From NCBI RefSeq assembly GCF_000716675.1, contig NZ_JNXT01000026.1:1-64000 (forward strand): a stretch of 64,000 nucleotides of DNA, written 5' to 3'. How positions within the stretch are numbered: position 1 is the stretch's first letter; each line of letters opens with the position of its first letter. A program made the translations under genes and the position numbers. The notes beneath the pieces were generated by a model that was not told where the DNA came from, searched no databases, and was given only the letters and a program-made list of their open reading frames with translations. Below, piece by piece: positions 18,011 through 27,385 of the stretch. This stretch comes from Streptomyces alboflavus (GTDB lineage: Bacteria > Actinomycetota > Actinomycetes > Streptomycetales > Streptomycetaceae).

Positions 18011-18044
18011 CCCGGCAGCCGCACACCGCGGCCACCGGGGGCTT
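18006..18044 (+). terminator. Terminator of mdh
   Basis: AAGCCCCCGG at 18006-18015 pairs with CCGGGGGCTT at 18035-18044, with an inner GCCGC/GCGGC stem and a TTTT run at 18043-18046, rare for this organism. Confidence 0.85.
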
Positions 18045-18123
18045 TTCGGCCATCGTGTCTTCTTTCGGGGGACATCTGTCCATTCGCCGGACGGCCACGG
18101 CCCGCTCCATTAACTTTCGCGGC

Positions 18124-20169
18124 ATGCGAGCCGATCCACCCCGACAGGGGCCCGAGCAGGCGCCCGGGCCAGGGCCCCGGCAGGATCCCGAGCACCGCCC
18201 GCCGCGCCCCTCCCGCCGCAGGCCCCGCCCCTCCTACGCGCACACCGAGGCCACCCGGCTGCTCTGCGCGGGCGCCCACGTCAACGCCGCGTTCCGCAGG
18301 CGCGTCGTCGAGGAACTGGTCGACCACGCCGAGCGCCCCGTCGCCCCGCCGCTCGGCGCCGACGTGCTGCCGGTCCTCGCGCACGCCCTGCGGGCCCGGC
18401 GCGACGAGCTGCGCACCGCGCTGCTGCTGCTCGCGGTCTGGGCCGCGTTCCTGGCCACGGACGCCGTGATGCTGTGGGACGCGGCGGCGGACCGCGCGGA
18501 CGGCGACTCCGGGCTCTCCGCGGGCGACATCGCCTGGCTGCCGTTCGGCACGGACGCGGCGGGCGCCGCCGAGTCGGAGCCGGGCGGCGCGGCCCTCGGT
18601 GACATGGTGCCGGGCGGCTGGGCCCTGGCGTACGCGGTCGTCGTCCTGCTGCTGTGGTGCGCCCGCGTCGTCGCGGGCCGGGACACGGGCGTGGGGGAGC
18701 CGCTGCGGCCGGTGCCGCTGCCCGCGCCGCTCATCTGGCTGCGCCGCCGCTTCGGGTGGCTGCTCACGTTCACGGCCTGGTCGTGCGCCCTTGCGTACGG
18801 CATCGCCGCGTGCGCCCAGATCACCGATTCTCCGTACCCCGTGATCTTCCCGCTGCTCGTCGCGGCCGTGGTCTGGCGCCACCAGTTCCTGCGCACCCGG
18901 ACGCTGCGCGGGCAGCTCGCCCGGCAGGTGTTCGCCGAGACGCCGCAACCGCGCCTGCCCGCCTGGTACGGCCGCATCGAGCGCTGCGTCCGCCGCGAGC
19001 AGGACGCCTCCGTCACCCTCTACGACGTCAACCGCCCCTTCGTCGGCGCGGGAACGCCCCGCAAGCCCTGGTCGGTCGTCCTGGAACTCAAGCCCGCCAA
19101 GGCCGAGACCAAGGCCAAGACCGAGTCCGCCGACGCCGATGCGGCCGATCCAGGACCCGCGCCGAACGGCGCCGTGCCCCGGCAGGCCGCCCCCGGCGCC
19201 CTCACCGCGCAGGACGTCATCGCGATGATCGGGCCCCGCCTCCGGGCCCTGCGCAGGTCGGCCGCCGCCACCAGCAGGGACCGGCTGCGGCAGCTGGAGA
19301 TCGAGGAGTTCGTGTATCTGCCCGCGGGGCCGGGGCGCGACGAGGAGCTGTACACGGGCGACGGCACGAAGACAGCCGTCGTGTACGACGACGACCAGGC
19401 CGCGCGCCACATCGCCGAGGCGGCGGGCGAGGGCGGCGAGGCCCGGCGGCACTTCCTGCGGATCCGCGTCGGCGCCTGGAACGAACAGGTCGTCGTCTCG
19501 CTCCTGGTCCGGGTGCACACCCAGGGCGGCATGCTCGTCCTGGAGGTCGTGCCGCACGTCCTCGGGCCCGTCGCGCCCGAGTTCCGGCGGGTCGACGCGC
19601 TGGTGGCGAGCGAACCGGAAGGACCCGTGCGCGACGCCCTGCGCGCCTGCGTGGCCGCGCCCGCCCTGTCCTTCGCCCTCGGCATCACGGCCCTGCGCTG
19701 GCTCCCGTCGCTCGGCACGGCGGCCCGGCTGTGGCTGACGATGCCGACGACCGACGAGACGTACGCGCGGAAGGGTCAGGCGTACGCACCGGGGGGACAC
19801 GGGAAGAGGAGCGCCCCCTTCCCGCAGCGCCTCACCCGGCTCCTGCGCGAGGCCGCGTCCCGGATCCTGCCGCCGGACACCGGCCGCGCCCCCGACGCCC
19901 CGGCGGTCTCCCTGCGCCAACTCGCCGCCACCGACAGCCTCTCGCTGTTCCAGGAGATGGACGTCGCCCGCTACACCCGCACGCTCCAGGACCGCATCGG
20001 CGAGGGCGTGCGCGACGCGCTGTCCCTCGGCGGCTACCGCACGGACCGCCTGGAGCAGCACATCACGCAGATCAACAACAGCGGGGTCTACATCAAGGAG
20101 ATGTCTGGCGGCGCCCTCGCCACCGGCACCCACGGCCAGGCCGCGCACACGGAGAAGACCACCGCGTGA
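18124..20169 (+). CDS. Large membrane protein of unknown function with a shared C-terminal motif
   Basis: The 681-residue product is placed at ATG 18124. An in-frame GTG at 18055 sits just past the mdh terminator and is less likely. There is no strong ribosome-binding site, so a leaderless start is possible. About 40 Pro/Arg-rich residues precede a soluble segment, then four or so membrane helices ([38 protein letters not shown], then a pair near 220-265). A cytoplasmic domain of ~400 residues follows, with mixed alpha/beta sequence. The last ~20 residues ([16 protein letters not shown]) resemble residues 20-39 of the next gene's product. No enzyme motif was recognised. It is first of a three-gene operon. 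Confidence 0.75.
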   Translation: MRADPPRQGPEQAPGPGPRQDPEHRPPRPSRRRPRPSYAHTEATRLLCAGAHVNAAFRRRVVEELVDHAERPVAPPLGADVLPVLAHALRARRDELRTALLLLAVWAAFLATDAVMLWDAAADRADGDSGLSAGDIAWLPFGTDAAGAAESEPGGAALGDMVPGGWALAYAVVVLLLWCARVVAGRDTGVGEPLRPVPLPAPLIWLRRRFGWLLTFTAWSCALAYGIAACAQITDSPYPVIFPLLVAAVVWRHQFLRTRTLRGQLARQVFAETPQPRLPAWYGRIERCVRREQDASVTLYDVNRPFVGAGTPRKPWSVVLELKPAKAETKAKTESADADAADPGPAPNGAVPRQAAPGALTAQDVIAMIGPRLRALRRSAAATSRDRLRQLEIEEFVYLPAGPGRDEELYTGDGTKTAVVYDDDQAARHIAEAAGEGGEARRHFLRIRVGAWNEQVVVSLLVRVHTQGGMLVLEVVPHVLGPVAPEFRRVDALVASEPEGPVRDALRACVAAPALSFALGITALRWLPSLGTAARLWLTMPTTDETYARKGQAYAPGGHGKRSAPFPQRLTRLLREAASRILPPDTGRAPDAPAVSLRQLAATDSLSLFQEMDVARYTRTLQDRIGEGVRDALSLGGYRTDRLEQHITQINNSGVYIKEMSGGALATGTHGQAAHTEKTTA

Positions 20170-20233
20170 GCGCCGCCACCGGCGCCGAGAACCCCACGAC
20201 GACATCCCCGGACCACCCGAGGAAGGACCACCC

Positions 20234-20614
20234 ATGAGCGACGAGAAGCCCCCGAGCGGCGGCGGAGCGCACGTCACCATCCACGCGATCAACGGCGGCT
20301 CCCAGGCCTTCGGCGACCACGGCAGGGCCGAGTCCACCAACCACACGACGGTGGTCGCGGACCAGGCCCACGGCCGCGTCCTGGCCACGGTCCGCGCCCT
20401 GCGCCGCGATCTTGGCGAGGGCGGGCAGACACCCGAGGACGAGGAGGTCGTGGCCGCGCTCGACGAGGTCGCGGACGAGATCGCCCGGAACGGCCGCAGC
20501 GCGAGCGGGCCTTTGACCCGGCTGCGCGACCTGCTCGCGGACTACGCGCCCGCGACCGCGACGGCCGCCGCGGTGACGGCCGTCCTCCAGGCCCTCGCCC
20601 CGGTCCTGGGCTGA
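20234..20614 (+). CDS. Small protein with N-terminal Gly/His/Thr motif and helical C-terminus
   Basis: The 126-residue product starts at ATG 20234 after GAGGAAGGA. The N-terminal 40 residues read as short beta strands rich in Gly, His and Thr (HVTIHAING, GGSQAFGDHGRAEST), echoing the C-terminus of the upstream protein. The rest is predicted amphipathic helix (VLATVRALRRDLGEG, EEVVAALDEVADEIA) ending in a hydrophobic segment (TAAAVTAVLQALAPVLG). It has no membrane anchor or catalytic residues that I recognise. The matching motif suggests it contacts or co-assembles with its neighbour; this is inference. Confidence 0.7.
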   Translation: MSDEKPPSGGGAHVTIHAINGGSQAFGDHGRAESTNHTTVVADQAHGRVLATVRALRRDLGEGGQTPEDEEVVAALDEVADEIARNGRSASGPLTRLRDLLADYAPATATAAAVTAVLQALAPVLG

Positions 20615-20645
20615 ACGCGGACGAGCGGGGAAGGAGCGGCGGCCG

Positions 20646-21410
20646 GTGGTGCGGATCTACGACAGGGACCGGCAGGAGTGGGTCGGCCGGGAGCGGGAAC
20701 GGGAGTTGGCGGCGCTCCACGAGCGGGACGCGGCGCGCCAGCGGAGCGCCCGGCGCGGGGTCGTCGCGGTGCTCGCGGCGTGCGGGCTCGCCTTCGGCGT
20801 CTGGGCGCTCGGCTGGAAGGACGAGCCGGGTCCGACGGTGTACCTGACGGACCGGCAGCCCGCACAGGGCCCCGACGCCGGTGAGGGGGACACCGCGCCA
20901 CCGCCCCCGACGGGAGGCCCGCCGCCCGCCTACGAGAAGGTCATCGACCCGCAGGACGGCTACCGCCTCGCCGTCCCGCGCGGCTGGACCCGCTCCCGTA
21001 ACACCGGCCTGAACGGCGTCGTCATCCTCAACTACCGCAGTCCCGACGACACCCGGCGGCTCCAGCTGTACGAGGTGAGCGAGCCGACGCCGGACGCGTC
21101 GCTGCGCGCCTTCCTCGACGACACGGTGGTCCCGAAGTCGGCCGGTTTCAAGCAGCTCTCCCTGACCCACCCCGCGGGAGGCCCGGGCCCCGCAGCCCGC
21201 CTCAGCTACCTCACCGACCGGATCACCGACGAGCCGGACATCGGCACCTGGCACGTGGTCGACCACCGCTTCGAGGCGACCAACGGCAAGCTGTACGCCC
21301 TCACGGGGTACGGCGCCGACGCGGACGGCAGGAAGGACGAACGGGAGCTTGTGGCAACGGCGTTGAAGTGGTTCTGCCCGCCGCTCGCCCCCTGCTCGGA
21401 CCCGGGCTGA
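20646..21410 (+). CDS. Single-pass membrane protein with outer domain, unknown
   Basis: The 254-residue product starts at GTG 20646 after GGAAGGAG. A charged cytoplasmic N-terminus (RERERELAALHERDAARQR, probably helical) precedes one membrane helix (GVVAVLAACGLAFGVWALGW, about 38-57). A Pro-rich linker leads to an outer domain of ~160 residues: DGYRLAVPRGWTRS, then NYRSPDDTRRLQLYEV, and a closing ELVATALKWFCPP. The pattern is that of small photosystem-PsbP/serine-protease-neighbour-like outer domains seen in actinobacteria, but I cannot name the family firmly. Last gene of the operon; it ends nine bases from a convergent MFS gene. Confidence 0.75.
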   Translation: MVRIYDRDRQEWVGRERERELAALHERDAARQRSARRGVVAVLAACGLAFGVWALGWKDEPGPTVYLTDRQPAQGPDAGEGDTAPPPPTGGPPPAYEKVIDPQDGYRLAVPRGWTRSRNTGLNGVVILNYRSPDDTRRLQLYEVSEPTPDASLRAFLDDTVVPKSAGFKQLSLTHPAGGPGPAARLSYLTDRITDEPDIGTWHVVDHRFEATNGKLYALTGYGADADGRKDERELVATALKWFCPPLAPCSDPG

Positions 21411-21419
21411 GCCGCGCCC

Positions 21420-22907
21420 TCAGCTGCCGTCCTGCCGCCGCCGAGGCCCGAGCCCCGCCGCCACCACGGCGGCGAGGACGATCACCACCGCGCCGACCAC
21501 GCGCAGGGCCGCGGCCATGCCGGAGGTGAAGTCCGCGGCGCCGCCCGTGTGGCCGGTGCCGGTGTGGGCGGCGAGGAGCGTGCCGGAGACGGCCACGCCG
21601 AGGGCCGCGCCGATCTCGCGGGCCGAGGTGCCGAGGCCGGAGCCGAGGCCCGCCTGGTGCGGAGGCAGGGAGGACACGACGCCCAGGGTGAGGGCGGGCA
21701 TGCACAGGCCCGTGCCCGCCGAGATGACGAGCAGCCAGCAGGCGTAGGCTGCGTAAGGCGTGCCCGCGTCCGCGGCGGAGACGCCGAGCAGGCCCGCGCC
21801 GATCAGCAGGAGTCCGCCGCCCACCACGGGGCGGGGCGAGGCCGACCAGCGGGCCGCGAGGCGGGGCACCAGGGCCATGCCGATGGTCAGCGGCACGATG
21901 GCGAAACCGGCGCGGGCGGCCCCGTACCCCTTCACGTACTGCAGGTACTGCGAGTTGACGTAGAAGAGGGCGAACAGGCCGAAGAAGGCGACCGCCGAGC
22001 CGAGGGTCGCCGCGCTCAGCCTGGCCGAGCGGAAGACGCGCGGGTCGAACAGCGGGGCGCGGGAGCGCAGCGCGTGTGCCGTGAAGGCGGCGAGCAGGAC
22101 GGCCCCGGCGGCGAAGGCGCACAGGATGCGGGGCGCGCCCCACCCGTACAGCGGGCTCTCGATGACGCCGAAGAGGACGGCGACCAGGCCCGCGGTGAGG
22201 ATGAGGGTGCCGACGGGGTCGAGGGAGGGCGCGTGCGCGGTGCCGGCGGAGCGGTCGGTGCGGGGCGTGGTGCGGGCCACGGCGAGGGCGAGGAGCGCGC
22301 CGAGCGGCACCATCACCCAGAACAGCGCGCGCCAGGACAGGTACTCGCCGATGAGGCCGCCGCCCGCGTTCCCGGCGAAGCCGCCGAGGCCCATCGCGAG
22401 GGTCCAGGAGGCCAGGGCGCGGGGCCGCTGCTCGGGCGGTGCCACGCGCATCAGGATGGACATGGTGGCGGGCATGATCAGGGCCGCGCCTGCGCCCGAG
22501 ATGCCGCGGCCGGCGATGAGCAGGGCGGGGGAGACGGCGGTCGCGCTGACCGTGGCGCCCGCCGCGAACAGGCCGAGCCCGGTGAGCAGGGCGCCCTTGC
22601 GGCCGTACCGGTCGCCGAGCGCGCCCGCGGGGATGAGCAGGCCCGCGAAGACGATGACGTACGCGTCGACGGTCCACAGGATCTCGCTCGCGGACGGGTC
22701 GAGGCCGGACGAACCGAGCTGTGGGATCAGCAGGTTGATGGCGGCGACCACGCTCTGCGCGACCATCACGCAGGCGCACAGGACGAGCAGGGTCGAGCGC
22801 TTCAGGACGGACGGCGCCGGGGCCGCGGGCGTCGTCGAAGGGGCGGGTGCGGACGGGGCGGGTGCGGTCGTCGGTGCCGGGACCGGCACCTGGGCAGGCG
22901 AAGGCAA
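21420..22907 (-). CDS. MFS (DHA2-type) drug/proton antiporter
   Basis: The 495-residue, about 14-helix transporter is placed at TTG 22907 because GGAGGAG lies five bases upstream. A GTG at 22949 would add 14 residues but has no site. After a Pro/Ala-rich N-terminus come the family motifs: AGALGDRYGRKGALL in the loop 2-3 position, GRGISGAGAALIMPATMSIL, and a motif-C-like segment. An acidic residue sits early in helix 1-2 (WTVDAYVI), as in DHA2 exporters. It likely exports a toxic compound or metabolite. It is divergent from a LysR gene, the usual arrangement for ligand-induced efflux. Confidence 0.9.
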   Translation of the reverse strand: MPSPAQVPVPAPTTAPAPSAPAPSTTPAAPAPSVLKRSTLLVLCACVMVAQSVVAAINLLIPQLGSSGLDPSASEILWTVDAYVIVFAGLLIPAGALGDRYGRKGALLTGLGLFAAGATVSATAVSPALLIAGRGISGAGAALIMPATMSILMRVAPPEQRPRALASWTLAMGLGGFAGNAGGGLIGEYLSWRALFWVMVPLGALLALAVARTTPRTDRSAGTAHAPSLDPVGTLILTAGLVAVLFGVIESPLYGWGAPRILCAFAAGAVLLAAFTAHALRSRAPLFDPRVFRSARLSAATLGSAVAFFGLFALFYVNSQYLQYVKGYGAARAGFAIVPLTIGMALVPRLAARWSASPRPVVGGGLLLIGAGLLGVSAADAGTPYAAYACWLLVISAGTGLCMPALTLGVVSSLPPHQAGLGSGLGTSAREIGAALGVAVSGTLLAAHTGTGHTGGAADFTSGMAAALRVVGAVVIVLAAVVAAGLGPRRRQDGS

Positions 22908-22978
22908 GGCTCCTCCTCGGGAGCGGTGTGGCGTGGGATGTACGGCCACCGTAGGCTCGCCCGGTACCTGCTTTCCAG

Positions 22979-22992
22979 TGCAAGTTATGCAA
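22979..22992. promoter_or_regulatory. TGCAA direct repeats in the MFS/LysR intergenic region
   Basis: TGCAA occurs at 22979-22983 and 22988-22992, nine bases apart, in the ~100-bp gap between the divergent starts. This is a plausible LysR-type binding site overlapping the LysR ribosome-binding site, suggesting autoregulation. Confidence 0.35.
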
Positions 22993-23005
22993 GGAATGGT
23001 TGCGT

Positions 23006-23929
23006 GTGACGCAAGTGGAACGCTCGGCCGACACCGCGGGACTCGACCTGAACCTGCTGCTCGCCCTCGACGTGCTGCTCGACGAGCGCAGCGTGGGCGG
23101 TGCCGCCCGCCGGCTGCATCTGTCGGAACCCGCGATGAGCCGCACGCTGGGCCGGATCCGCAAGGCGCTCGGCGATCCGGTCCTGGTGCGGGCGGGCCGC
23201 CAGATGGTGCCGACGCCGTACGCCCTCTCGGTGCAGGCCGAGGTGGGCGCGGTGGTGGAGCGGGCGCGGGCGGTGTTCGCCGGGCCCGGCGCGCAGGACC
23301 TGCGGGCCGTGTCGCGCACGCTCACCCTCGTCGGCAACGACGCGCTCGCCGCCGCGTACGCGCCCGCCCTGTTCGCCCGCGCGGCGCAGGAGGCGCCGGG
23401 GATCCGGCTGCGCTTCCTGACCGAGAGCCATCTGGACGTGCCGCTGCTGCGCGAGGGCATCGCCGACCTGGAGGTCGGCGTGATCGACACGGTCGCGCCC
23501 GAGGTGCGGGTCGAGCCGCTCTTCGAGGATGTGATGGTGGGGGTCGTGCGGTCCGGACACCCCTTGCTGGAGGGCGAGTTGACGGCGCGTCGGTTCGCCG
23601 CCGCCGATCATCTGACGGTCTCACGGAAGGGGCGGATGGCCGGTCCGGTGGACACCGCGCTCGCCGCGGCGGGACTGCGCCGCCGGGTGGTGGGCAACGT
23701 GGGCACGTACCCCTCCGCCCTCTACATCCTGCTGCGGACCGACCTGGTCGGCCTGAGCATGTCCTGGGCCCGCCCGCTGATGGATCCGCTCGGCCTGGTC
23801 ACGTTCCCCGTCCCGCTGGAGCTGCCGCCGCTGCGGATCGGCATGGCGTGGCACCCGCGGCACGACGCGGACCCGGCGCACGCGTGGCTGCGCGGGTGCG
23901 TCCGGGAGCTGGTCGCGGCAGCGGAGTGA
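23006..23929 (+). CDS. LysR-family transcriptional regulator
   Basis: The 307-residue product is placed at GTG 23006, where AAGGA at 22991 has good spacing; TTG 23000 is two codons longer and poorly spaced. The N-terminal winged HTH reads LDLNLLLALDVLLDERSVGGAARRLHLSEPAMSR (split as LLLALDVLLDE and GAARRLHLSEPAMSRT). The C-terminal ~200 residues form the periplasmic-binding-like effector domain. It is predicted to control the divergent MFS exporter at 21420. Confidence 0.93.
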   Translation: MTQVERSADTAGLDLNLLLALDVLLDERSVGGAARRLHLSEPAMSRTLGRIRKALGDPVLVRAGRQMVPTPYALSVQAEVGAVVERARAVFAGPGAQDLRAVSRTLTLVGNDALAAAYAPALFARAAQEAPGIRLRFLTESHLDVPLLREGIADLEVGVIDTVAPEVRVEPLFEDVMVGVVRSGHPLLEGELTARRFAAADHLTVSRKGRMAGPVDTALAAAGLRRRVVGNVGTYPSALYILLRTDLVGLSMSWARPLMDPLGLVTFPVPLELPPLRIGMAWHPRHDADPAHAWLRGCVRELVAAAE

Positions 23930-23990
23930 GCCGGAGCGGGCCGGAGTGAGCCGGAGTGGGCCGAAGTGAGTCAGAGCGAGCCAGAGCAAG
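23930..23990 (+). repeat. Short degenerate GAGCCGGAG-type repeats
   Basis: Between the LysR stop and the XRE promoter, GAGCCGGAG(C/T)GGGCC-like units of about 10 bases recur six or so times with drift. This looks like slippage in non-coding DNA. Confidence 0.6.
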
Positions 23991-23997
23991 AAGCCTG

Positions 23998-24024
23998 TTG
24001 CTGAACCACTCTGGAATGTAGTAC
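23998..24024 (+). promoter_or_regulatory. Possible promoter of a leaderless XRE gene
   Basis: TTGCTG at 23998-24003 and TAGTAC at 24019-24024 (preceded by TG, an extended -10) lie 10 bases before the ATG at 24034. No ribosome-binding site is seen, so the mRNA may begin at or near the start codon. The 15-base spacing is short. Confidence 0.35.
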
Positions 24025-24033
24025 TTCTTATAC

Positions 24034-24285
24034 ATGAGCGAGCAGGTCCACAACAGGCTGGCGATGGTGCGCGCCGAACGGAAGGTGTCCCGGCAGCGCC
24101 TCGCCGAAGCCGTGGGCGTCCACTACCAGACCATCGGCTACATCGAGCGCGGGCAGTACAACCCGAGCCTCGACCTGGCGTTGAAGGTGGCCGCGTTCTT
24201 CGGTCTTCCCGTCGAGGCGCTGTTCTCGCTGGAGCCGTTCCAGCCGCTCACGGATCAGGTGTACGGGCACGGGAAGGACAGTTGA
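24034..24285 (+). CDS. Small XRE-family DNA-binding protein
   Basis: The 83-residue product is essentially one HTH_3 domain: NRLAMVRAERKVSRQRLAEA, VHYQTIGYIERGQYNPSL, then LALKVAAFFGLPVEALF. This is the YozG-like class of tiny regulators that pair with a membrane protein. The following gene starts three bases after its stop, so the two form an operon. It likely represses its own operon. Confidence 0.9.
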   Translation: MSEQVHNRLAMVRAERKVSRQRLAEAVGVHYQTIGYIERGQYNPSLDLALKVAAFFGLPVEALFSLEPFQPLTDQVYGHGKDS

Positions 24286-24288
24286 GTC

Positions 24289-24801
24289 ATGGCGCAGAAG
24301 GAGCGGTTGAGCGCGTACGACCAGTCGATGTACGACCTGATGAACAGGAGTGAGGGCGCGGCGCTGCACAGCACGGCCGCCCGCCGCCGCGCCGTCGTCG
24401 GGGTCCACGTCGCCCTGACGGCGGGGTTCGTCGGGGCCTGGCTCGGCACGGTCGTCGGCGAGCTGTCCTGGGCGGGCTGGGTGATGCTCGGCCTGCTGCT
24501 GCCGTGGTGCGTGGCCACCGGCATCCTCAACAGCGCCACCCGCGGGCTCCTGGAGCTGCGGCCCCGTGTGCTCGACGAGCGGCAGCGGGCCGAGCGGGAC
24601 CGGGCGCGGGCCACGGCGCACCGGATCATGTCCTGGGTGCTGCTCGGAGCCGTCGTGGTGACGGGCGTCGTCGGGTTCGCGGGCCTGACGGCGAAGGCGC
24701 TGGTGTTCCAGGTGGCGGTGTGCGCCCTCGTGCTGCACTGGCTGCTTCCGCTGTGGGTGGCGGCACTCGCGGCGCGGGACGAGCCCGACGCCGACGAGTA
24801 G
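24289..24801 (+). CDS. Membrane protein paired with the XRE regulator
   Basis: The 170-residue product starts at ATG 24289. It has four hydrophobic helices: VVGVHVALTAGFVGAWLGTVV, AGWVMLGLLLPWCVATGIL, IMSWVLLGAVVVTGVVGFAGL and VFQVAVCALVLHWLLPLWV. A basic/acidic loop (LDERQRAERDRARA) separates the two pairs. No catalytic motif is visible. Pairs of tiny XRE regulator and four-helix protein are common in Gram-positives, but the function is unknown. It is convergent with the lipoprotein gene, nine bases away. Confidence 0.8.
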   Translation: MAQKERLSAYDQSMYDLMNRSEGAALHSTAARRRAVVGVHVALTAGFVGAWLGTVVGELSWAGWVMLGLLLPWCVATGILNSATRGLLELRPRVLDERQRAERDRARATAHRIMSWVLLGAVVVTGVVGFAGLTAKALVFQVAVCALVLHWLLPLWVAALAARDEPDADE

Positions 24802-24810
24802 CCGAGCCCG

Positions 24811-25623
24811 TCACACCTGCTGCAGCTCCTGCTCCAGCTTCGAGATGTCCACCGAGTCCTTCGCCGACGGCGTCTTCGTCGGCACCGGCTTGTCGTAGTC
24901 CGTGAGGGTCGTCGTCTGGTCCGCGCCGTCACCCTTCTCCGTGGCGCGCACCAGATACGGCTTGCCCTCGGCGGCGACGTACAGCGTCGTCTCCTTGCCG
25001 TCGTCGTCCTTGCCGGTCAGCGGGATGACCCGGGTGCCGTCCACCGTCGTGACGGCGCCCTTCCTCAGGTCCTTCGGGTCGTCGTCGGACCCCGCGTCGT
25101 CGCTCACGTTCTCCTGGAGCTCCTTGAGGTCGCAGACCTCGGACAGGCCCTTGAGCATGGGGTCCTTCGTCGTGCCGTGGATGTAGCGGTCCTTGAACAG
25201 CTCGGCGGCCGCGTCGCCCTGCCCGCCGGGCACCTGCGTCTTCCAGAACGCCTGGTCGGGCTTCATCCAGACCTTGTCGCCCCGCTTGACCAGCTCCGCC
25301 CTGCCCCCGTCCGCGCCGAAGGTCAGGGTGCCGGCGCAGTTGCCGTCGCGGTCGAGCGCGAGGTCCATGGCGGCCGGGTCGTCCTTGTCGACGTCGCGGC
25401 CCTTGTCCGTCAGGGTGAGGTGGACGGACTTGGCGTCGAGCAGCTCCTGCTTGGCCTTGTCGGAGATCTCCTTGGCGGACAGGTCCGCCGTCCCTTCGCC
25501 CTTGTCGCCCTTGCCGCCGCTGCCGCCGTCGTCGTCGGAGCATCCGGAGACCAGGAGGGCGAGGACCGCGGCGGTGCAGGCCGCGCCCGCCGTCCGCAGT
25601 CGCGTACGAGGCATTTTGCTCAT
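24811..25623 (-). CDS. Lipoprotein, LppX/LprAFG-like
   Basis: The 270-residue product starts at ATG 25623, six bases after GGAGGT; the longer frame has no site. The signal ends in the lipobox LLVSGC. A Gly/Asp/Lys-rich spacer precedes a domain with ISDKAKQELLDAKSVHLTL and later TVDGTRVIPLTG and KPYLVRATE, the strand-rich pattern of the LolA/LppX-type lipid-binding fold. The mature protein is likely anchored on the outer face of the membrane. The divergent gap to 25817 presumably holds its promoter and that of the betaine operon. Confidence 0.82.
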   Translation of the reverse strand: MSKMPRTRLRTAGAACTAAVLALLVSGCSDDDGGSGGKGDKGEGTADLSAKEISDKAKQELLDAKSVHLTLTDKGRDVDKDDPAAMDLALDRDGNCAGTLTFGADGGRAELVKRGDKVWMKPDQAFWKTQVPGGQGDAAAELFKDRYIHGTTKDPMLKGLSEVCDLKELQENVSDDAGSDDDPKDLRKGAVTTVDGTRVIPLTGKDDDGKETTLYVAAEGKPYLVRATEKGDGADQTTTLTDYDKPVPTKTPSAKDSVDISKLEQELQQV

Positions 25624-25817
25624 AGCGTCACCTCCGGTGACAGAAAGTGCTTCGAGCGTACGTTTCGCCCCGCGTACCCGCACGTGCAGTGACACAGCGC
25701 ACTTTCGGCCATCGAATACGCATGCTTTTCCAGGGTCCGGGCAGGTGCTCCCGGCTACCACGAGTGATCAGGTGGGGCAAACGGCAGAAAATGCCAGGAA
25801 CGGAAGGCAAGAGGGAC

Positions 25818-27320
25818 GTGTCCGCACAACAGACCATCCACGTGGCGGGAGAGTGGCGTGGCGCCGCCTCCGGCGCGACCCGCGAGATCATCGACCCCGC
25901 GGATGCCAAGCCGTTCGCGACCATCGCCGAGGGCGGTGCCGAGGACGCCGACGCGGCCATCGCCGCCGCGCGCGCGGCCTTCGACGAGGGCTCCTGGCCG
26001 GGCACGCCGGTCGCCGAGCGCGCCGCGCTGCTTCGCCGCGTCGCCGACCTGCTCGTGCGCGACCGCGAGAAGATCGGCCTCCTGGAGAGCCGGGACGCGG
26101 GCAAGACCCTCGAAGAGGGCCGGGTCGACGTCGACTGCGTCGCCGACGCCTTCCGCTACTTCGCCGACCTGGTGATCGGTGAGGGCGCGGGCCGTGTCGT
26201 CGACGCCGGGTCCGACGACATCCACAGCGTCGTCGTGCACGAGCCCATCGGCGTCTGCTCCATGATCACGCCCTGGAACTATCCGCTGCTCCAGGCCAGC
26301 TGGAAGATCGCCCCCGCCCTCGCGGCCGGGAACACCTTCGTCATCAAGCCGAGCGAGATCACGCCGCTGACCACGGTCGCCCTGATCGAGCTGCTCGCCG
26401 AGGCGGGCCTGCCCGCGGGCGTCGCCAACATCGTGACCGGCCCCGGCCACACCGTCGGCGCCCGCCTCGCCGACCACCCCGACGTCGACCTGGTCTCCTT
26501 CACCGGCGGCCTCGTCTCCGGCACCAAGGTCGCCCAGGCCGCCGCCCTCGGCGTGAAGAAGGTGGCCCTGGAGCTCGGCGGCAAGAACCCCAACGTCGTC
26601 TTCGCCGACGCCTGCGCCACCGACGAGGGCTTCGACACGGCCGTCGACCAGGCCCTGAACGCCGCCTTCATCCACAGCGGGCAGGTCTGCTCCGCCGGCG
26701 GCCGCCTCATCATCGAGGAGTCGGTGCGCGAGCGCTTCGTCGCCGAACTCGCCCGCCGCGCCGAGAAGATCAAGCTCGGCCGTGGCACCGAGGACGGCGT
26801 CGAGTGCGGCCCGCTGGTCTCCAAGGAGCAGCGCGAGAAGACCGAGGGCTACGTCGCCTCGGCGCTCGCCGAGGGCGCCGTCCTGCGCACCGGCGGCAAG
26901 CGCCCCGAGCCCACCGACGCCCGTCCCGCGACCGGCTACTTCTACGAGCCGACGGTGCTCGACCAGTGCCACCGCGAGATGAAGGTCGTCCGCGAGGAGG
27001 TCTTCGGCCCGGTCCTGACCGTCGAGACCTTCCGCACCGAGGACGAGGCCGTCGCCCTCGCCAACGACACCGAGTACGGCCTCGCGGGCGCCGTGTGGAC
27101 CACCGACTCCGGGCGCGCCCGCCGCATGGCACGCCGGATGCGCCACGGCACCATCTGGATCAACGACTTCCACCCCTACCTGCCGCAGGCCGAGTGGGGC
27201 GGGTTCGGCAAGAGCGGCGTCGGCCGCGAGCTGGGCCCGGCCGGACTTGCCGAGTACCGCGAGGCCAAGCACGTCTACGAGAACCTCGCGCCGAAGCCGG
27301 TGCGGTGGTTCGCGGGCTGA
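25818..27320 (+). CDS. betB: Betaine-aldehyde dehydrogenase
   Basis: The 500-residue product is placed at GTG 25818 after GGAAGGCAAGAGGGA; ATG 25791 would add nine residues and cannot be excluded. It oxidises betaine aldehyde to glycine betaine with NAD(P). ALDH motifs are present: MITPWNYPL, VIKPSEITP, the general base Glu in VALELGGKNPNVV, catalytic Cys in HSGQVCSAGG and EEVFGPVLTVETF. Length is typical. With the GMC oxidoreductase and importer downstream it forms a choline-to-betaine pathway, which supports BADH specificity. Confidence 0.9.
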   Translation: MSAQQTIHVAGEWRGAASGATREIIDPADAKPFATIAEGGAEDADAAIAAARAAFDEGSWPGTPVAERAALLRRVADLLVRDREKIGLLESRDAGKTLEEGRVDVDCVADAFRYFADLVIGEGAGRVVDAGSDDIHSVVVHEPIGVCSMITPWNYPLLQASWKIAPALAAGNTFVIKPSEITPLTTVALIELLAEAGLPAGVANIVTGPGHTVGARLADHPDVDLVSFTGGLVSGTKVAQAAALGVKKVALELGGKNPNVVFADACATDEGFDTAVDQALNAAFIHSGQVCSAGGRLIIEESVRERFVAELARRAEKIKLGRGTEDGVECGPLVSKEQREKTEGYVASALAEGAVLRTGGKRPEPTDARPATGYFYEPTVLDQCHREMKVVREEVFGPVLTVETFRTEDEAVALANDTEYGLAGAVWTTDSGRARRMARRMRHGTIWINDFHPYLPQAEWGGFGKSGVGRELGPAGLAEYREAKHVYENLAPKPVRWFAG

Positions 27321-27385
27321 TCCGCCCGTCCCCCTTTACGCGAAAGCACCTTGTACGACCTCGCAGGAAGAGGAGCAGTTCCCCC

